A stretch of DNA of 64,000 bases from an uncultured Clostridium sp. (lineage in GTDB: Bacteria > Bacillota > Clostridia > Clostridiales > Clostridiaceae): contig URKQ01000002.1 in NCBI GenBank assembly GCA_900548455.1, positions 170,114-234,113 on the forward strand, read 5' to 3'. Position 1 is the first letter of the stretch, and the number at the start of each line of letters is the position of its first letter. The position numbers and the translations under genes were made by a program. Below are positions 25,762-34,663 of the stretch, in pieces. The notes beneath the pieces were generated by a model. The model was not told where the DNA came from, did no database searches, and worked only from the letters and a program-made list of their open reading frames with translations.

Positions 25762-27057
25762 CTATCTACTAATTATGTCTTTTATTTTACTATTATTATA
25801 ATCTGATTTCTCATAATTACTATTTAATAATTGTGCATACCTTTTAGACTTTTCATCATTAATACCCTCATTATTGATGGCTAATGAATATAGACATTGT
25901 CCAATATATGATCCTGAAGTCAAATACTTATCTGCATACTTCTCATAATATGAATCTGCTGATTCAATATCTCCTAAAGCCTCATAGGAACTTCCTAACA
26001 TAAATAAAATATGTTCATTAAGATATGTTTCTTCATCAAATTCATATATAAGTTTTAATTTAAATATAGCTTCTTCATATTGCTTACTATCTATTAATTT
26101 CATTCCCTCTTCATACAAGCTATTAATTCCACTTTGCAATACTAGATTTTTACCTTCTAAAAATACACTTTTGTCATTTATACTTAATTCATCATTTTTA
26201 AAATCATTTATGTATTTTATAATATTTTCATAATCTGACGAATTTATATATTCCTTTAATATATCTGCCTCAAACTTTCTTTTATTCTCTTCTTCTTTCA
26301 CGGTTTCTACTATTTCAGTGTCACTTGCACCTGTATTTTCGTCACTTTGCAATGTATTTCCCTGGAAATTCTCCACGTTTTCCGAAGTTTTATCTGAATT
26401 AATTTGTTTTGCAAGCTTTCTTTCACTTAAATAATTATTTAATGTGACATATCCCTTATATCCACCTAGTGCTAATAAACAAATTATTATACAAGCTACA
26501 GGTACTATAACAATTTTACTATTAAATCTCAGTTTTTTGTCTATAACCCCCAGCTCCATTAACTGAGTTTTTAACTTTCTTGCCTCTAGATTTTTAGAAT
26601 CTATTTTTAACACATCATCTATGTATCCTTCACTTTTTGCATATTCGCCTAGTTGCATATAACATTTCGCAATATAACACCACAAATTTAAGCAATTAAA
26701 ATCAGATTTCGAGCATTTTAAAAAACAATTTAAAGCTTCTCTAATCTTTATTTGATTAAATAAAATAACTCCTTGATTGAAAATATATTGTTCTTGTTCG
26801 TCTACTCTACAATCTTCTATATATTTTTTAGAAACCATATCACCATTTAATTTATAGCTTAATTTCCAAAAATATTTTGCCTGATCTAGGTTGCCTTTTA
26901 TGTAAAGTATTAATCCTTTTAAATTAAGTGTAGGTGCATGTCCTCTTTCCATATTTAAAACTTTATCACAATAACATAATGACTTTTCTAATTTGCCTTC
27001 ACAATAAAAATCCATAGCTTTTTTATAAAGTTTATTTAACTTACTTATTTTTTTCAT
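25762..27057 (-). CDS. TPR-repeat membrane protein
   Basis: 431 residues. An N-terminal cytoplasmic array of TPR-like helices (~5-165, for example CYMQLGEYAKSEGYIDDVLKID) leads to one transmembrane helix (~180-200, IVIVPVACIIICLLALGGY). A low-complexity acidic linker and further TPR-like helices outside the membrane follow (~320-425, FMLGSSYEALGDIESADSYYEKYADKY). A scaffold or interaction protein with no catalytic motif. Monocistronic: a hairpin before the next gene and a terminator upstream isolate it. Close to an ECF sigma operon but not in it. Confidence 0.75.
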   Translation of the reverse strand: MKKISKLNKLYKKAMDFYCEGKLEKSLCYCDKVLNMERGHAPTLNLKGLILYIKGNLDQAKYFWKLSYKLNGDMVSKKYIEDCRVDEQEQYIFNQGVILFNQIKIREALNCFLKCSKSDFNCLNLWCYIAKCYMQLGEYAKSEGYIDDVLKIDSKNLEARKLKTQLMELGVIDKKLRFNSKIVIVPVACIIICLLALGGYKGYVTLNNYLSERKLAKQINSDKTSENVENFQGNTLQSDENTGASDTEIVETVKEEENKRKFEADILKEYINSSDYENIIKYINDFKNDELSINDKSVFLEGKNLVLQSGINSLYEEGMKLIDSKQYEEAIFKLKLIYEFDEETYLNEHILFMLGSSYEALGDIESADSYYEKYADKYLTSGSYIGQCLYSLAINNEGINDEKSKRYAQLLNSNYEKSDYNNSKIKDIISR

Positions 27058-27175
27058 ATTTAAATTTTTCCTTTATTTATTATAGTTCTTTACAAGTTAT
27101 TTTAACATGTTATATGTTCATTTCCAATGACGTTTTTACCATGTAGGATTTTTATAAATAATATATTGTCATACA

Positions 27176-27202
27176 TTAAAAAAGACTACCTTACAGCAGC
27201 CT
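27176..27202 (-). terminator. Terminator of the sigma/anti-sigma operon
   Basis: On the minus strand AGGCTGCT pairs, with some G-U pairs, to GGTAGTCT around a GTAA loop, followed directly by a run of T. It begins 6 bases after the anti-sigma stop. Confidence 0.7.
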
Positions 27203-27208
27203 CTTTAC

Positions 27209-28222
27209 TTATTCTAAAATATCTCCAATTTTATAATTACTATATTGGGTACTCTCTTCTTTGTATTCATTTAATGCATCATCTAAATATATAACTTTAT
27301 TTAAAGTTATAGTATCTCCTATTTTATCAATACTTTTATATCTTTCTTTCCCGTTAAATTCCGCAGACGCCATTAACACTTGTTGGCCATTTGTTACATC
27401 TAACATAATAACTTTTTCTCCATTGCAAAGTGTTCCATAGCTCAACCCATAAATCACCATGAGATGAGTATTATCATACCAGCTTATACTTAATGTGGAT
27501 TTTTGGCTGTTTTCATCAATGGCACTATATTTATACAATTTTTTATTATTTACATCCTTTATATATAAAATACCATTTCCTTCTTCTACTGCCAATTCGC
27601 CTTTTCCATCAATAGAAGCCATATATTTACCATCTTCTGTATTTATAAATGGGGTATTACTTTCTAACTTAGTATCTATATCAACTTCTTTTCTAGTATA
27701 TAATTCAACACCTTCAAATGTGTTACCTTGTATTTTGGATTTTAAACCTTCTTTATTATCTATCTCTTCCTTTTCACTTGCATCAGCTTGTGCAACTTCT
27801 AAATTAGAATCATCACTTGCCACTCTAGGTTGTGCTTTAGGAATATCAGCACTTCTAGCTGCTAATGGCTGGAATCCATTTTGTTTTAAAATATTAGAAG
27901 CTACTGGTGTACCTACAACTGCAATTACTAATATTGCCGCTACAGCAGTTAAAATTTTGTTATTTCGTCTAAAGAAGCCTTTACTACCTTTATACTTATT
28001 TTTATCTATACTATTTATAATGCTTTCCTTTGAAATATTAAAGTCAATATGATCAAAGGAAAATGCTTCTTTAAAGAATTTATATTCTTCCTCCTCTTTC
28101 TCATAGACCTTTTTACAAGCATCGCAAGTTAGGAGGTGTTTTTCAATCTCTTCATCTAATTCAAGTGATAAATTACCTTCAATATATTCTTTTAATTTAT
28201 CTCTACATTGATCACATTTCAT
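27209..28222 (-). CDS. Anti-sigma factor with zinc-finger (zf-HC2) domain
   Basis: About 337 residues. N-terminal MKCDQCRDKLKEYIEG and HLLTCDACKK make the HxxxCxxC anti-sigma zinc finger. One transmembrane helix (~88-108, ILTAVAAILVIAVVGTPVA) follows, then an extracellular domain of mixed beta character with no motif I recognise. It should hold the ECF sigma encoded 11 nt upstream until a surface signal arrives. I chose the ATG at 28222 because AGGAGGAGAG lies just upstream. Confidence 0.85.
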   Translation of the reverse strand: MKCDQCRDKLKEYIEGNLSLELDEEIEKHLLTCDACKKVYEKEEEEYKFFKEAFSFDHIDFNISKESIINSIDKNKYKGSKGFFRRNNKILTAVAAILVIAVVGTPVASNILKQNGFQPLAARSADIPKAQPRVASDDSNLEVAQADASEKEEIDNKEGLKSKIQGNTFEGVELYTRKEVDIDTKLESNTPFINTEDGKYMASIDGKGELAVEEGNGILYIKDVNNKKLYKYSAIDENSQKSTLSISWYDNTHLMVIYGLSYGTLCNGEKVIMLDVTNGQQVLMASAEFNGKERYKSIDKIGDTITLNKVIYLDDALNEYKEESTQYSNYKIGDILE

Positions 28223-28233
28223 ATTCTCTCCTC

Positions 28234-28791
28234 CTAACACTTATTTTCGTATTCCTTAAACCTATCTCTCACTTTATAATACCTTCTTTTTACTGTTGTT
28301 TCTGTAACCCCTAACACTTCTGCTATATCCTTGAAAGTGAAATCTTCTATATATCTAAGAGATAATATTTGTCTATCAACTAATTCTAAAGAATTAATAT
28401 AACTTTGAATTTTTCTTTTTACATCTCTGTACTCAGCAAACTCCTCAGGTCCCATACCAGATGATTTTAAATCATAGGCTTCATCAATATCACTTTCAAA
28501 TACTTTTCTATATTTTCTTGTATAATCAATAGTTTTATTTTTAGCAATCTGTAATATCCAATTAAAAAAGCTATATTTATTATTGTACATATTAAGCTTA
28601 TTATATACAGTAATAAACACTTCCTGCGTAATATCTTCACTAGCCTCTTTATCCTTTAACATTCCATATACAAACCTTAGTACATTCATTTGATACTTCT
28701 CAACAATTGATTCAAAACTAGCAATATCACCTTTTAAAACATTATTGACAAGGATAATATCCTCAATAGGTACTTTTATCTCTGCCCCCAT
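28234..28791 (-). CDS. ECF-type RNA polymerase sigma factor
   Basis: 185 residues with sigma region 2 (EASEDITQEVFITVYN, FFNWILQIAKNKTIDYTRK) and region 4 (DRQILSLRYIEDFTFKDIAEVLGVTETTVKRR). Directs polymerase to a small regulon, probably an envelope stress response. Cotranscribed with its anti-sigma gene. An ECF-type promoter motif sits just upstream, suggesting autoregulation. Confidence 0.92.
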   Translation of the reverse strand: MGAEIKVPIEDIILVNNVLKGDIASFESIVEKYQMNVLRFVYGMLKDKEASEDITQEVFITVYNKLNMYNNKYSFFNWILQIAKNKTIDYTRKYRKVFESDIDEAYDLKSSGMGPEEFAEYRDVKRKIQSYINSLELVDRQILSLRYIEDFTFKDIAEVLGVTETTVKRRYYKVRDRFKEYENKC

Positions 28792-28816
28792 TACATTCTT
28801 CCCTTTCTTATTAAAT

Positions 28817-28844
28817 AATACGATAATAAAAAAATAAAGTTACT
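28817..28844 (-). promoter_or_regulatory. Candidate ECF-sigma promoter (autoregulatory)
   Basis: Minus-strand AGTAAC (28844-28839), exactly 16 nt, then CGTATT (28822-28817). This is the AAC-N16-CGT pattern of many ECF promoters. The predicted start would be about 20 nt before the ATG. Confidence 0.5.
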
Positions 28845-29104
28845 ACTTCAATAAAATTTTATCGCTTTTTTACGAAAATAATCCACCTTACCATATATTA
28901 TACTACTATCATATTTATTGAATCTTACAAATTCATTACAAAATATTAACAATTCATTTGTTAATTAATAACGTATTACATATTTTAATACTACGTTTCT
29001 AGTAAATTGGTGTCAACATATTTAAGCTGTAAAAATTTCAAATTAATTATTAATTATTGCATTTCACGAGAGGTAATGCTTTAATTAGTGCTTCCTAGAC
29101 ATTA
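28845..29104. other. AT-rich intergenic region, no gene seen
   Basis: Upstream of the sigma operon and downstream of citF's terminator. It contains a minus-strand TATAAT near 28900 that could belong to a housekeeping promoter but lacks a good -35. No open frame with a ribosome site, repeat or RNA gene was found. Confidence 0.5.
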
Positions 29105-29145
29105 AAAAAGGATAACACTTCAAAAATTATAGTGTTATCCTTTTT
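29105..29145 (-). terminator. Terminator of the glutamate-fermentation operon
   Basis: AAAAAGGATAACACT pairs perfectly with AGTGTTATCCTTTTT around an AT-rich loop, 18 bases after the citF stop, with T-runs in the minus direction. Confidence 0.88.
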
Positions 29146-29163
29146 CATCATGTTTAAATGCTT

Positions 29164-30711
29164 TTATAGTACTTTTTTAATTACATCAATAACTGTACCA
29201 TCTCTATACTCTACAACCCCAACTATATCCTCAGATAATTCTATTGGTTTTGGAATTCCAGTTATTTTTTCTGCTGTTTCCTTCAATTCTTCAATTGTCA
29301 TAACATTTAATTTCTTTGCTTTTAAAGCTTCTATTAGATCTGTTCTTCTAGGGTTTACTGCAATACCCATTTCAGTTACTATAACATCAATAGTTTCTCC
29401 TGGAGTTGTAATAGTCGTTAACTTATCCTTAATTATTGGAAGTCTCGCCTTTGTAAGTTTTGTTACTATTATCGTTAACTTTGCTCCAGCTGCTGTATCA
29501 CTATGTCCACCAGAACCTCCCATTATAGTACCATCAGATCCAGTAGTTACATTGACATTAAAGTTAGTATCTATCTCAGTAGCTCCTAAAATAACCACAT
29601 CTAGATTATTTACTACTGATCCTTTATTATGAGGATTTCCATACATTGATGCTGACATTGTTATATGACGTTTATTAGCTTCACATGACTTAACAGCTTT
29701 TAAATCAAAACATTGTACATCAAGTAAGCTATCAAATAATCCTTCCTCAAACATGTCTACAATATATCCTGTAATTCCACCAGATGCAAAACTACCCTTT
29801 ACACTATTTTTGTGCATATATTCTCTAAGTTCTGCTGCTACTGCAAGTGATATTCCTCCTGCACCAGTTTGAAATGACATACCATCTTTAACTAAATTAG
29901 ACGCTATCATTACATCTAATGCAGTTTTAGCAATCTTAAGACCTATTGGGTCCTTAGTAATTTGTGTAGTTCCTGAAACGATTCCCTTAGGATCTCCTAT
30001 AGAATCTACTTTTACAACATAATCAACATTTATTTGATTAATTTCTATAGGAAAATTTGGATATGGTACAAGGTTATCAGTTATTAATACAACTTCATCT
30101 GCATATTCAGAATCAGATATAGCATATCCTAGAGCTCCACAAGCTGATTTACCATAAAGTCCGTTAGCATTACCATATTCATCACTACTTGGAGCTGCTA
30201 AAAAGGCAACATCTATGTGTAAATCGCCACTCTCAATAGCTCTTGATCTTCCTCCATGAGTATGCATTATTACAGGATATTTCAATTTTCCCTCTGAAAT
30301 TACTTCTGCCACTGGACCTGAAACATAGTTTGCATATATCTTTGTTACAGTTCCATCTTCAATGTATCCAACTAATGGTCTATGAATTGGGAATATTGAG
30401 CTTGCTGCAATGGCAATATTTTTTATTCCTCTTTTAGCTACGGCTTCAACAACCATATTTAAAATGTTATCCCCATTTCTTAAGTGATGATGGAAAGATA
30501 TACACATTCCATCCTTAAGTTGTACTTTATTTAATACTTCTTCAATAGAATTAACTAATTTACTTTCCTTTGGTGCTACTGGCTTTATATTAACCTTTGT
30601 AGTACTTATAGAATTCATATTTTCAAAAGCTCCTTGGAAGGGCTTAACCTTTCCATAGCCTTCTATATAATCTGGCAATTGTCTTCCTACTACATTTTTC
30701 ATTTTTCTCAC
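29164..30711 (-). CDS. citF: Citramalate (citrate) lyase alpha subunit
   Basis: 515 residues of the CitF acyl-transferase family: GYGKVKPFQGAF near the N-terminus, a glycine-rich SGGITGYIVDMFEEGLFDSLLDVQ, and TGSDGTIMGGSGGHSDTAAGAKL near the C-terminus. It exchanges the acetyl group on the CitD prosthetic group for the substrate acid, forming the acyl thioester cleaved by CitE. Last gene of an operon that makes citramalate from glutamate, so citramalate rather than citrate is the likely substrate. Confidence 0.9.
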   Translation of the reverse strand: MRKMKNVVGRQLPDYIEGYGKVKPFQGAFENMNSISTTKVNIKPVAPKESKLVNSIEEVLNKVQLKDGMCISFHHHLRNGDNILNMVVEAVAKRGIKNIAIAASSIFPIHRPLVGYIEDGTVTKIYANYVSGPVAEVISEGKLKYPVIMHTHGGRSRAIESGDLHIDVAFLAAPSSDEYGNANGLYGKSACGALGYAISDSEYADEVVLITDNLVPYPNFPIEINQINVDYVVKVDSIGDPKGIVSGTTQITKDPIGLKIAKTALDVMIASNLVKDGMSFQTGAGGISLAVAAELREYMHKNSVKGSFASGGITGYIVDMFEEGLFDSLLDVQCFDLKAVKSCEANKRHITMSASMYGNPHNKGSVVNNLDVVILGATEIDTNFNVNVTTGSDGTIMGGSGGHSDTAAGAKLTIIVTKLTKARLPIIKDKLTTITTPGETIDVIVTEMGIAVNPRRTDLIEALKAKKLNVMTIEELKETAEKITGIPKPIELSEDIVGVVEYRDGTVIDVIKKVL

Positions 30712-30717
30712 CCCACC

Positions 30718-31587
30718 TTATATAAGTCCTAGTTTCTTACTTAAGGCTACTACATTCTTAGCTCTAGTAATAACTGGTGCATCCACCATTTTACCATCTA
30801 AAGAGAATACTCCTTTGCCTTCTCTTGCTGCTTCTTCCATTGCATCTAACACTCTTTGTGCATGTATTATTTCTGCTTGTGCAGGTGCATATACCTCATG
30901 AATAGTATCTATTTGTCTTGGATTTATTGAAGATTTTCCTGTCATGCCTAAAGATTTAGCAAGTATTATATCTTTTCTTAATCCATCAAAATCATTTGTA
31001 TCTGTAAATGGTGTATCTATTCCATCTACTCTCATAGCTCTACATGCAACTGCAACTCTGTTTCTTGCATAGGAAATTTCTTTTCCCTCTTTTGTTCTCT
31101 TAACTCCCATATCTGAAGTTAAATCTTCTCCACCTAAAAGCACTGCTACTACCCTATTTGATGATTTTATAATCTCATAAACATTTTCTACACCATAGGC
31201 AGTCTCTACTATAGGTACTAACTTTATATGACCTTTTTCAAATCCTTCTTCACTTTCAATTGCATCCAGTCTTTTATGGATTTCCTTTAATTCTTCTTCT
31301 GTAGCCTTTGGTATCATTAATGCATCTGGTTTTACCCTTGCAATAACATCAATATCTTCATCGGCATAAGGAGTACTTAAAGGGTTTACCCTAACTACAA
31401 CCTCTACACCGCTATAATCCACATTTTTTATAGCTTCTCTTACTAATATTCTTGCACTATCTTTTTCAGTAAGACTTACAGCATCCTCTAAGTCCAATAT
31501 TATTGAATCAGCTCCAAGTATTGCTGCACTTTGAAGCATTCCTGGATTATTTCCTGGCATAAATAACATCGATCTACGTAGCTTCAT
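30718..31587 (-). CDS. citE: Citramalate (citrate) lyase beta subunit
   Basis: 289 residues, a CitE-type TIM barrel with RRSMLFMPGNNPGM at the start, the metal/acid segment LDLEDAVS, the EDLTSDMGVKR motif and GMTGKSSINPRQ. Cleaves the citramalyl-ACP thioester to pyruvate and acetyl-ACP. Six nt separate it from citF and 11 nt from citD. Confidence 0.92.
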   Translation of the reverse strand: MKLRRSMLFMPGNNPGMLQSAAILGADSIILDLEDAVSLTEKDSARILVREAIKNVDYSGVEVVVRVNPLSTPYADEDIDVIARVKPDALMIPKATEEELKEIHKRLDAIESEEGFEKGHIKLVPIVETAYGVENVYEIIKSSNRVVAVLLGGEDLTSDMGVKRTKEGKEISYARNRVAVACRAMRVDGIDTPFTDTNDFDGLRKDIILAKSLGMTGKSSINPRQIDTIHEVYAPAQAEIIHAQRVLDAMEEAAREGKGVFSLDGKMVDAPVITRAKNVVALSKKLGLI

Positions 31588-31598
31588 ATCAATACCCC

Positions 31599-31862
31599 CT
31601 ATTGAGCTCTCTTTATTGCTGTTTCTACTCTAGCTCTAATTGTATAATCTAAAGCTCCCTTATCTTGAGCTGTTACAACAACATTTTGAACATCAAATTT
31701 TTGTAAAGTTTCTTTAATTGCTTTTTCTATTTCATCGCCAAATTGCTTTATTACAATACTTTCTAAATTTATTGTTATTCCTTTTTCTTCGCTAGGGCTA
31801 AGCACCACATATATGTCATTAGACTCTAGAGTTCCAGCCTTAGAAATCTTATTAATTTCCAT
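31599..31862 (-). CDS. citD: Citramalate (citrate) lyase acyl carrier protein, gamma subunit
   Basis: 87 residues from the ATG at 31862, with GAGGTG 6 nt upstream. This start places the prosthetic-group serine in AGTLES at residue 14, as in Klebsiella CitD. A 2'-(5''-phosphoribosyl)-3'-dephospho-CoA arm should be attached there. The required CitX/CitG transferases and the CitC acetylating ligase are not in this window. Confidence 0.9.
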   Translation of the reverse strand: MEINKISKAGTLESNDIYVVLSPSEEKGITINLESIVIKQFGDEIEKAIKETLQKFDVQNVVVTAQDKGALDYTIRARVETAIKRAQ

Positions 31863-31885
31863 ATAAGTCACCTCATCTGAAATAT

Positions 31886-32443
31886 TTATTTTCTTTCCTT
31901 TAGATATGCTTCTCTACCTTGCTCATAAAGATTATTTCCCTCTGAATCAATAACTACAACTATAGGTAAATCTTCAACCTCTAATCTTCTTATTGCTTCA
32001 GCTCCTAAATCTTCATAAGTCACAATTTCTGCTTTCTTTACACATTTTCCAATAAGAGCCGCTGCCCCACCTATAGCACCAAAATACACTGCCCCATTTT
32101 TCTTCATTGATTCTACAACTTCTTTACTACGAAGTCCTTTTCCAATCATTCCTTTAAGGCCTTTATCTAAAAGTGCTGGTGTATATGCATCCATTCTATA
32201 GCTGGTAGTTGGGCCTGCTGAACCTATTGCTCTTCCCTCTTTTGCTGGCGTTGGTCCAACATAATAAATCACAGCATCTTTAACGTCTATAGGTAATTCT
32301 TCACCTTTATCTAAAAGTTCTACAAGTCTTTTATGTGCAGCATCTCTTCCAGTGTATATAACTCCACTTAAAAGCACACTGTCTCCAACTTTTAAATCTT
32401 TAACTTTATCATAAGTAAGTGGTGTAGTTATTCTCTTTTCCAT
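31886..32443 (-). CDS. Mesaconate hydratase (class I fumarase-like), beta subunit
   Basis: 185 residues matching the C-terminal half of class I Fe-S fumarases: LSGVIYTGRDAAHKRL, YVGPTPAKEGRAIGSAGPTTSYRMD and a lysine-rich end. With the alpha subunit it hydrates mesaconate to citramalate. That assignment rests on operon position between methylaspartate ammonia-lyase and citramalate lyase; on sequence alone it would be called fumarase. Confidence 0.88.
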   Translation of the reverse strand: MEKRITTPLTYDKVKDLKVGDSVLLSGVIYTGRDAAHKRLVELLDKGEELPIDVKDAVIYYVGPTPAKEGRAIGSAGPTTSYRMDAYTPALLDKGLKGMIGKGLRSKEVVESMKKNGAVYFGAIGGAAALIGKCVKKAEIVTYEDLGAEAIRRLEVEDLPIVVVIDSEGNNLYEQGREAYLKERK

Positions 32444-32455
32444 GATCCATCCTCC

Positions 32456-33298
32456 TTATAACTCAACTTCAGCATGTCTTGTAGCATGACAATTTATATT
32501 AACTGCTACTGGCAATCCTGCAATATGAGTTGGATATGTTTCAATATTTACAGCTAGAGCAGTAGTTTTTCCTCCAAAACCTTGTGGTCCTATGCCTAGC
32601 TCATTTATTTTACTTAATAACTCTTCTTCTAAATCTTTATAGAAAGGATTTTCATTTCTTTTATCTACAGGTCTTATCAAAGCTTTCTTAGCTAAATTTG
32701 CAGCTCTATCAAAAGTTCCCCCTATTCCTACTCCTACTACTATTGGAGGACATGGGTTTGGACCAGCTTCTTCTACTACCTTAAGAATAAAATTCTTAAC
32801 TCCTTCTAATCCATCGGAAGGTTTAAGCATCTTTATTTGACTCATATTTTCAGAACCAAAACCCTTAGGTGCCACGGTGATTTTAAGCTTATCACCTGGA
32901 ACTATATTATAATAAATTATTGCTGGAGTATTATCCTTTGTATTAACTCTATCTAAAGGATCTTTAACTACTGATTTTCTTAAATATCCTTCTTCATAAC
33001 CTTGTCTTACACCTTCGTTAATAGCATCTTCTAGAGAACCACCAACAACATTAACATCTTGACCCATTTCTATAAATACACATGCCATGCCTGTGTCTTG
33101 GCACATAGGAACTGCTTCATTTTTTGCTATATCTGCATTAACTATTATCTTTTGCAAAATTCCCTTTGCAATATCCCAATCTTCAACTTCATGTGCTTTA
33201 TTTAATCTTTCTCTTATATCATTTCCTAAATTATAATTTGCATCAATACATAATTTTTTTATAGCTTGTGTTACCTTGGAAGCTTCAATTTGTCTCAT
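32456..33298 (-). CDS. Mesaconate hydratase (class I fumarase-like), alpha subunit
   Basis: 280 residues carrying the [4Fe-4S] domain. Cysteines appear in VPMCQDTGM, GPNPCPPIVVGVGIGG and NINCHATRH, the usual three ligands of class I hydratases. Oxygen-sensitive, suited to a strict anaerobe. Adds water to mesaconate from methylaspartate deamination; fumarase activity is also possible. The ATG at 33298 is 7 nt after GGGAGG; the upstream GTG lies inside that site. Confidence 0.88.
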   Translation of the reverse strand: MRQIEASKVTQAIKKLCIDANYNLGNDIRERLNKAHEVEDWDIAKGILQKIIVNADIAKNEAVPMCQDTGMACVFIEMGQDVNVVGGSLEDAINEGVRQGYEEGYLRKSVVKDPLDRVNTKDNTPAIIYYNIVPGDKLKITVAPKGFGSENMSQIKMLKPSDGLEGVKNFILKVVEEAGPNPCPPIVVGVGIGGTFDRAANLAKKALIRPVDKRNENPFYKDLEEELLSKINELGIGPQGFGGKTTALAVNIETYPTHIAGLPVAVNINCHATRHAEVEL

Positions 33299-33354
33299 AT
33301 ATAATCCTCCCACATGGCAAAAGGCAGTTTTTAAAACTGCCTTTTACTTTTATA

Positions 33355-34596
33355 TTATTTTCTTCTATTAACTAAGGCTACAACCCTATTCATTTCATTA
33401 TTAACTATCATATATCCTTCATCTACACCCATTCCTGGTTTTGCAAGACATTGGTCTGCTCCACATGCCATTGCTATGTTAGTGCAGATTTCAGCTGATC
33501 TGTTAGTTTCATTACAAGTTCCACCACAGTAAGCTCCTACACCTTTTTTCTTACAATAAAGGATTGATTCAATAATATTGTTAACTCCACCTAAGTCAGG
33601 AGTTTTAATTTGAAGCATATGTCCAGCATTATTATCTGCAAATAATACTACATCGTCATATGTGTTACACCACTCATCAGCAACAAGTTCAACCTTAATA
33701 TTTCTTCTATCAAGTTCTGCTGTTAAGTCTCTTAAAGCTTCCATTTGTCTTTCTCTATGTTCAACGTCCATAGGTCCTTCAATTCTTAATTTGAATGGTT
33801 TTGCTGCTTCTTCTAATGTTGCTATGTAATCAGCCATAGCCTTTGTATCATAGTTAAAAGCAATTCCTATTGTTCCGTAAACGTCTATGTGGAATACTGG
33901 GCTATAGCATTCACAAGTTCTTAATTTTAATATTCTATCTCTTAACCATTTTACATAGTCAAGAAGTTTTTCACCCTTTAAGCCTAGCTTTTCTTCTACG
34001 TTATTTATTAATGCATGTGGTAATACATCAGCACCCTTAATGATCATCTTATCTGCATTAGTGTATCTATCATCACCTGATTGAGTAAATATAGGAATTC
34101 TCTTTATTTCAACTCCAGTATTATATTCATCTCTAACTACTTCAGCCATAGTTACTTTTTTACTTTTTGCTACACCATCAAGGATTGCTTGAGTTACTCC
34201 ATATCTAATAGCAGTGTGAAGTCTCTTGCCATTAATAGTCATTCTATCAAACTCTTCTGCTAATGATTTAAAGTTATCTAATTCTCTTCCAATAAGTTTT
34301 GGACCTATTTCTTTTTCTATAACAGGTATAAAGTCTTTTGCTAAGAATAATGGATCACGTCCACCTGCTCCTGAGTATTGAACTGCAGCACAATCTCCAG
34401 TTGCAACTTGGCCATCTTCAAGGATTAACATAACAGATATTGACTCACCTGCTTGTCTAATTGAAGTAAATCCATCAGTTACAGCTTCTCCTACATAAGT
34501 AAATCCATCATGACCTGCACCTGCTTTTATAGCTCTTTGGTCATCAAAATAAAATCCTGTTCTTCCTGCTGAACATACCACATCAACAATTTTCAT
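33355..34596 (-). CDS. Methylaspartate ammonia-lyase
   Basis: 413 residues, the length of the C. tetanomorphum enzyme and an enolase-superfamily barrel. Removes ammonia from (2S,3S)-3-methylaspartate to give mesaconate. The catalytic pair is present: the histidine of VLPHALIN (His194 in the known enzyme) and the lysine of MLQIKTPDLGG (Lys331). It lies between glmE and the mesaconase genes, defining the pathway. Confidence 0.95.
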   Translation of the reverse strand: MKIVDVVCSAGRTGFYFDDQRAIKAGAGHDGFTYVGEAVTDGFTSIRQAGESISVMLILEDGQVATGDCAAVQYSGAGGRDPLFLAKDFIPVIEKEIGPKLIGRELDNFKSLAEEFDRMTINGKRLHTAIRYGVTQAILDGVAKSKKVTMAEVVRDEYNTGVEIKRIPIFTQSGDDRYTNADKMIIKGADVLPHALINNVEEKLGLKGEKLLDYVKWLRDRILKLRTCECYSPVFHIDVYGTIGIAFNYDTKAMADYIATLEEAAKPFKLRIEGPMDVEHRERQMEALRDLTAELDRRNIKVELVADEWCNTYDDVVLFADNNAGHMLQIKTPDLGGVNNIIESILYCKKKGVGAYCGGTCNETNRSAEICTNIAMACGADQCLAKPGMGVDEGYMIVNNEMNRVVALVNRRK

Positions 34597-34663
34597 ATTA
34601 ATACACCTTACTTTCTTTTATTTAAAAGTTATTATATAAATTATTATCTTATTGTTGGTTATC

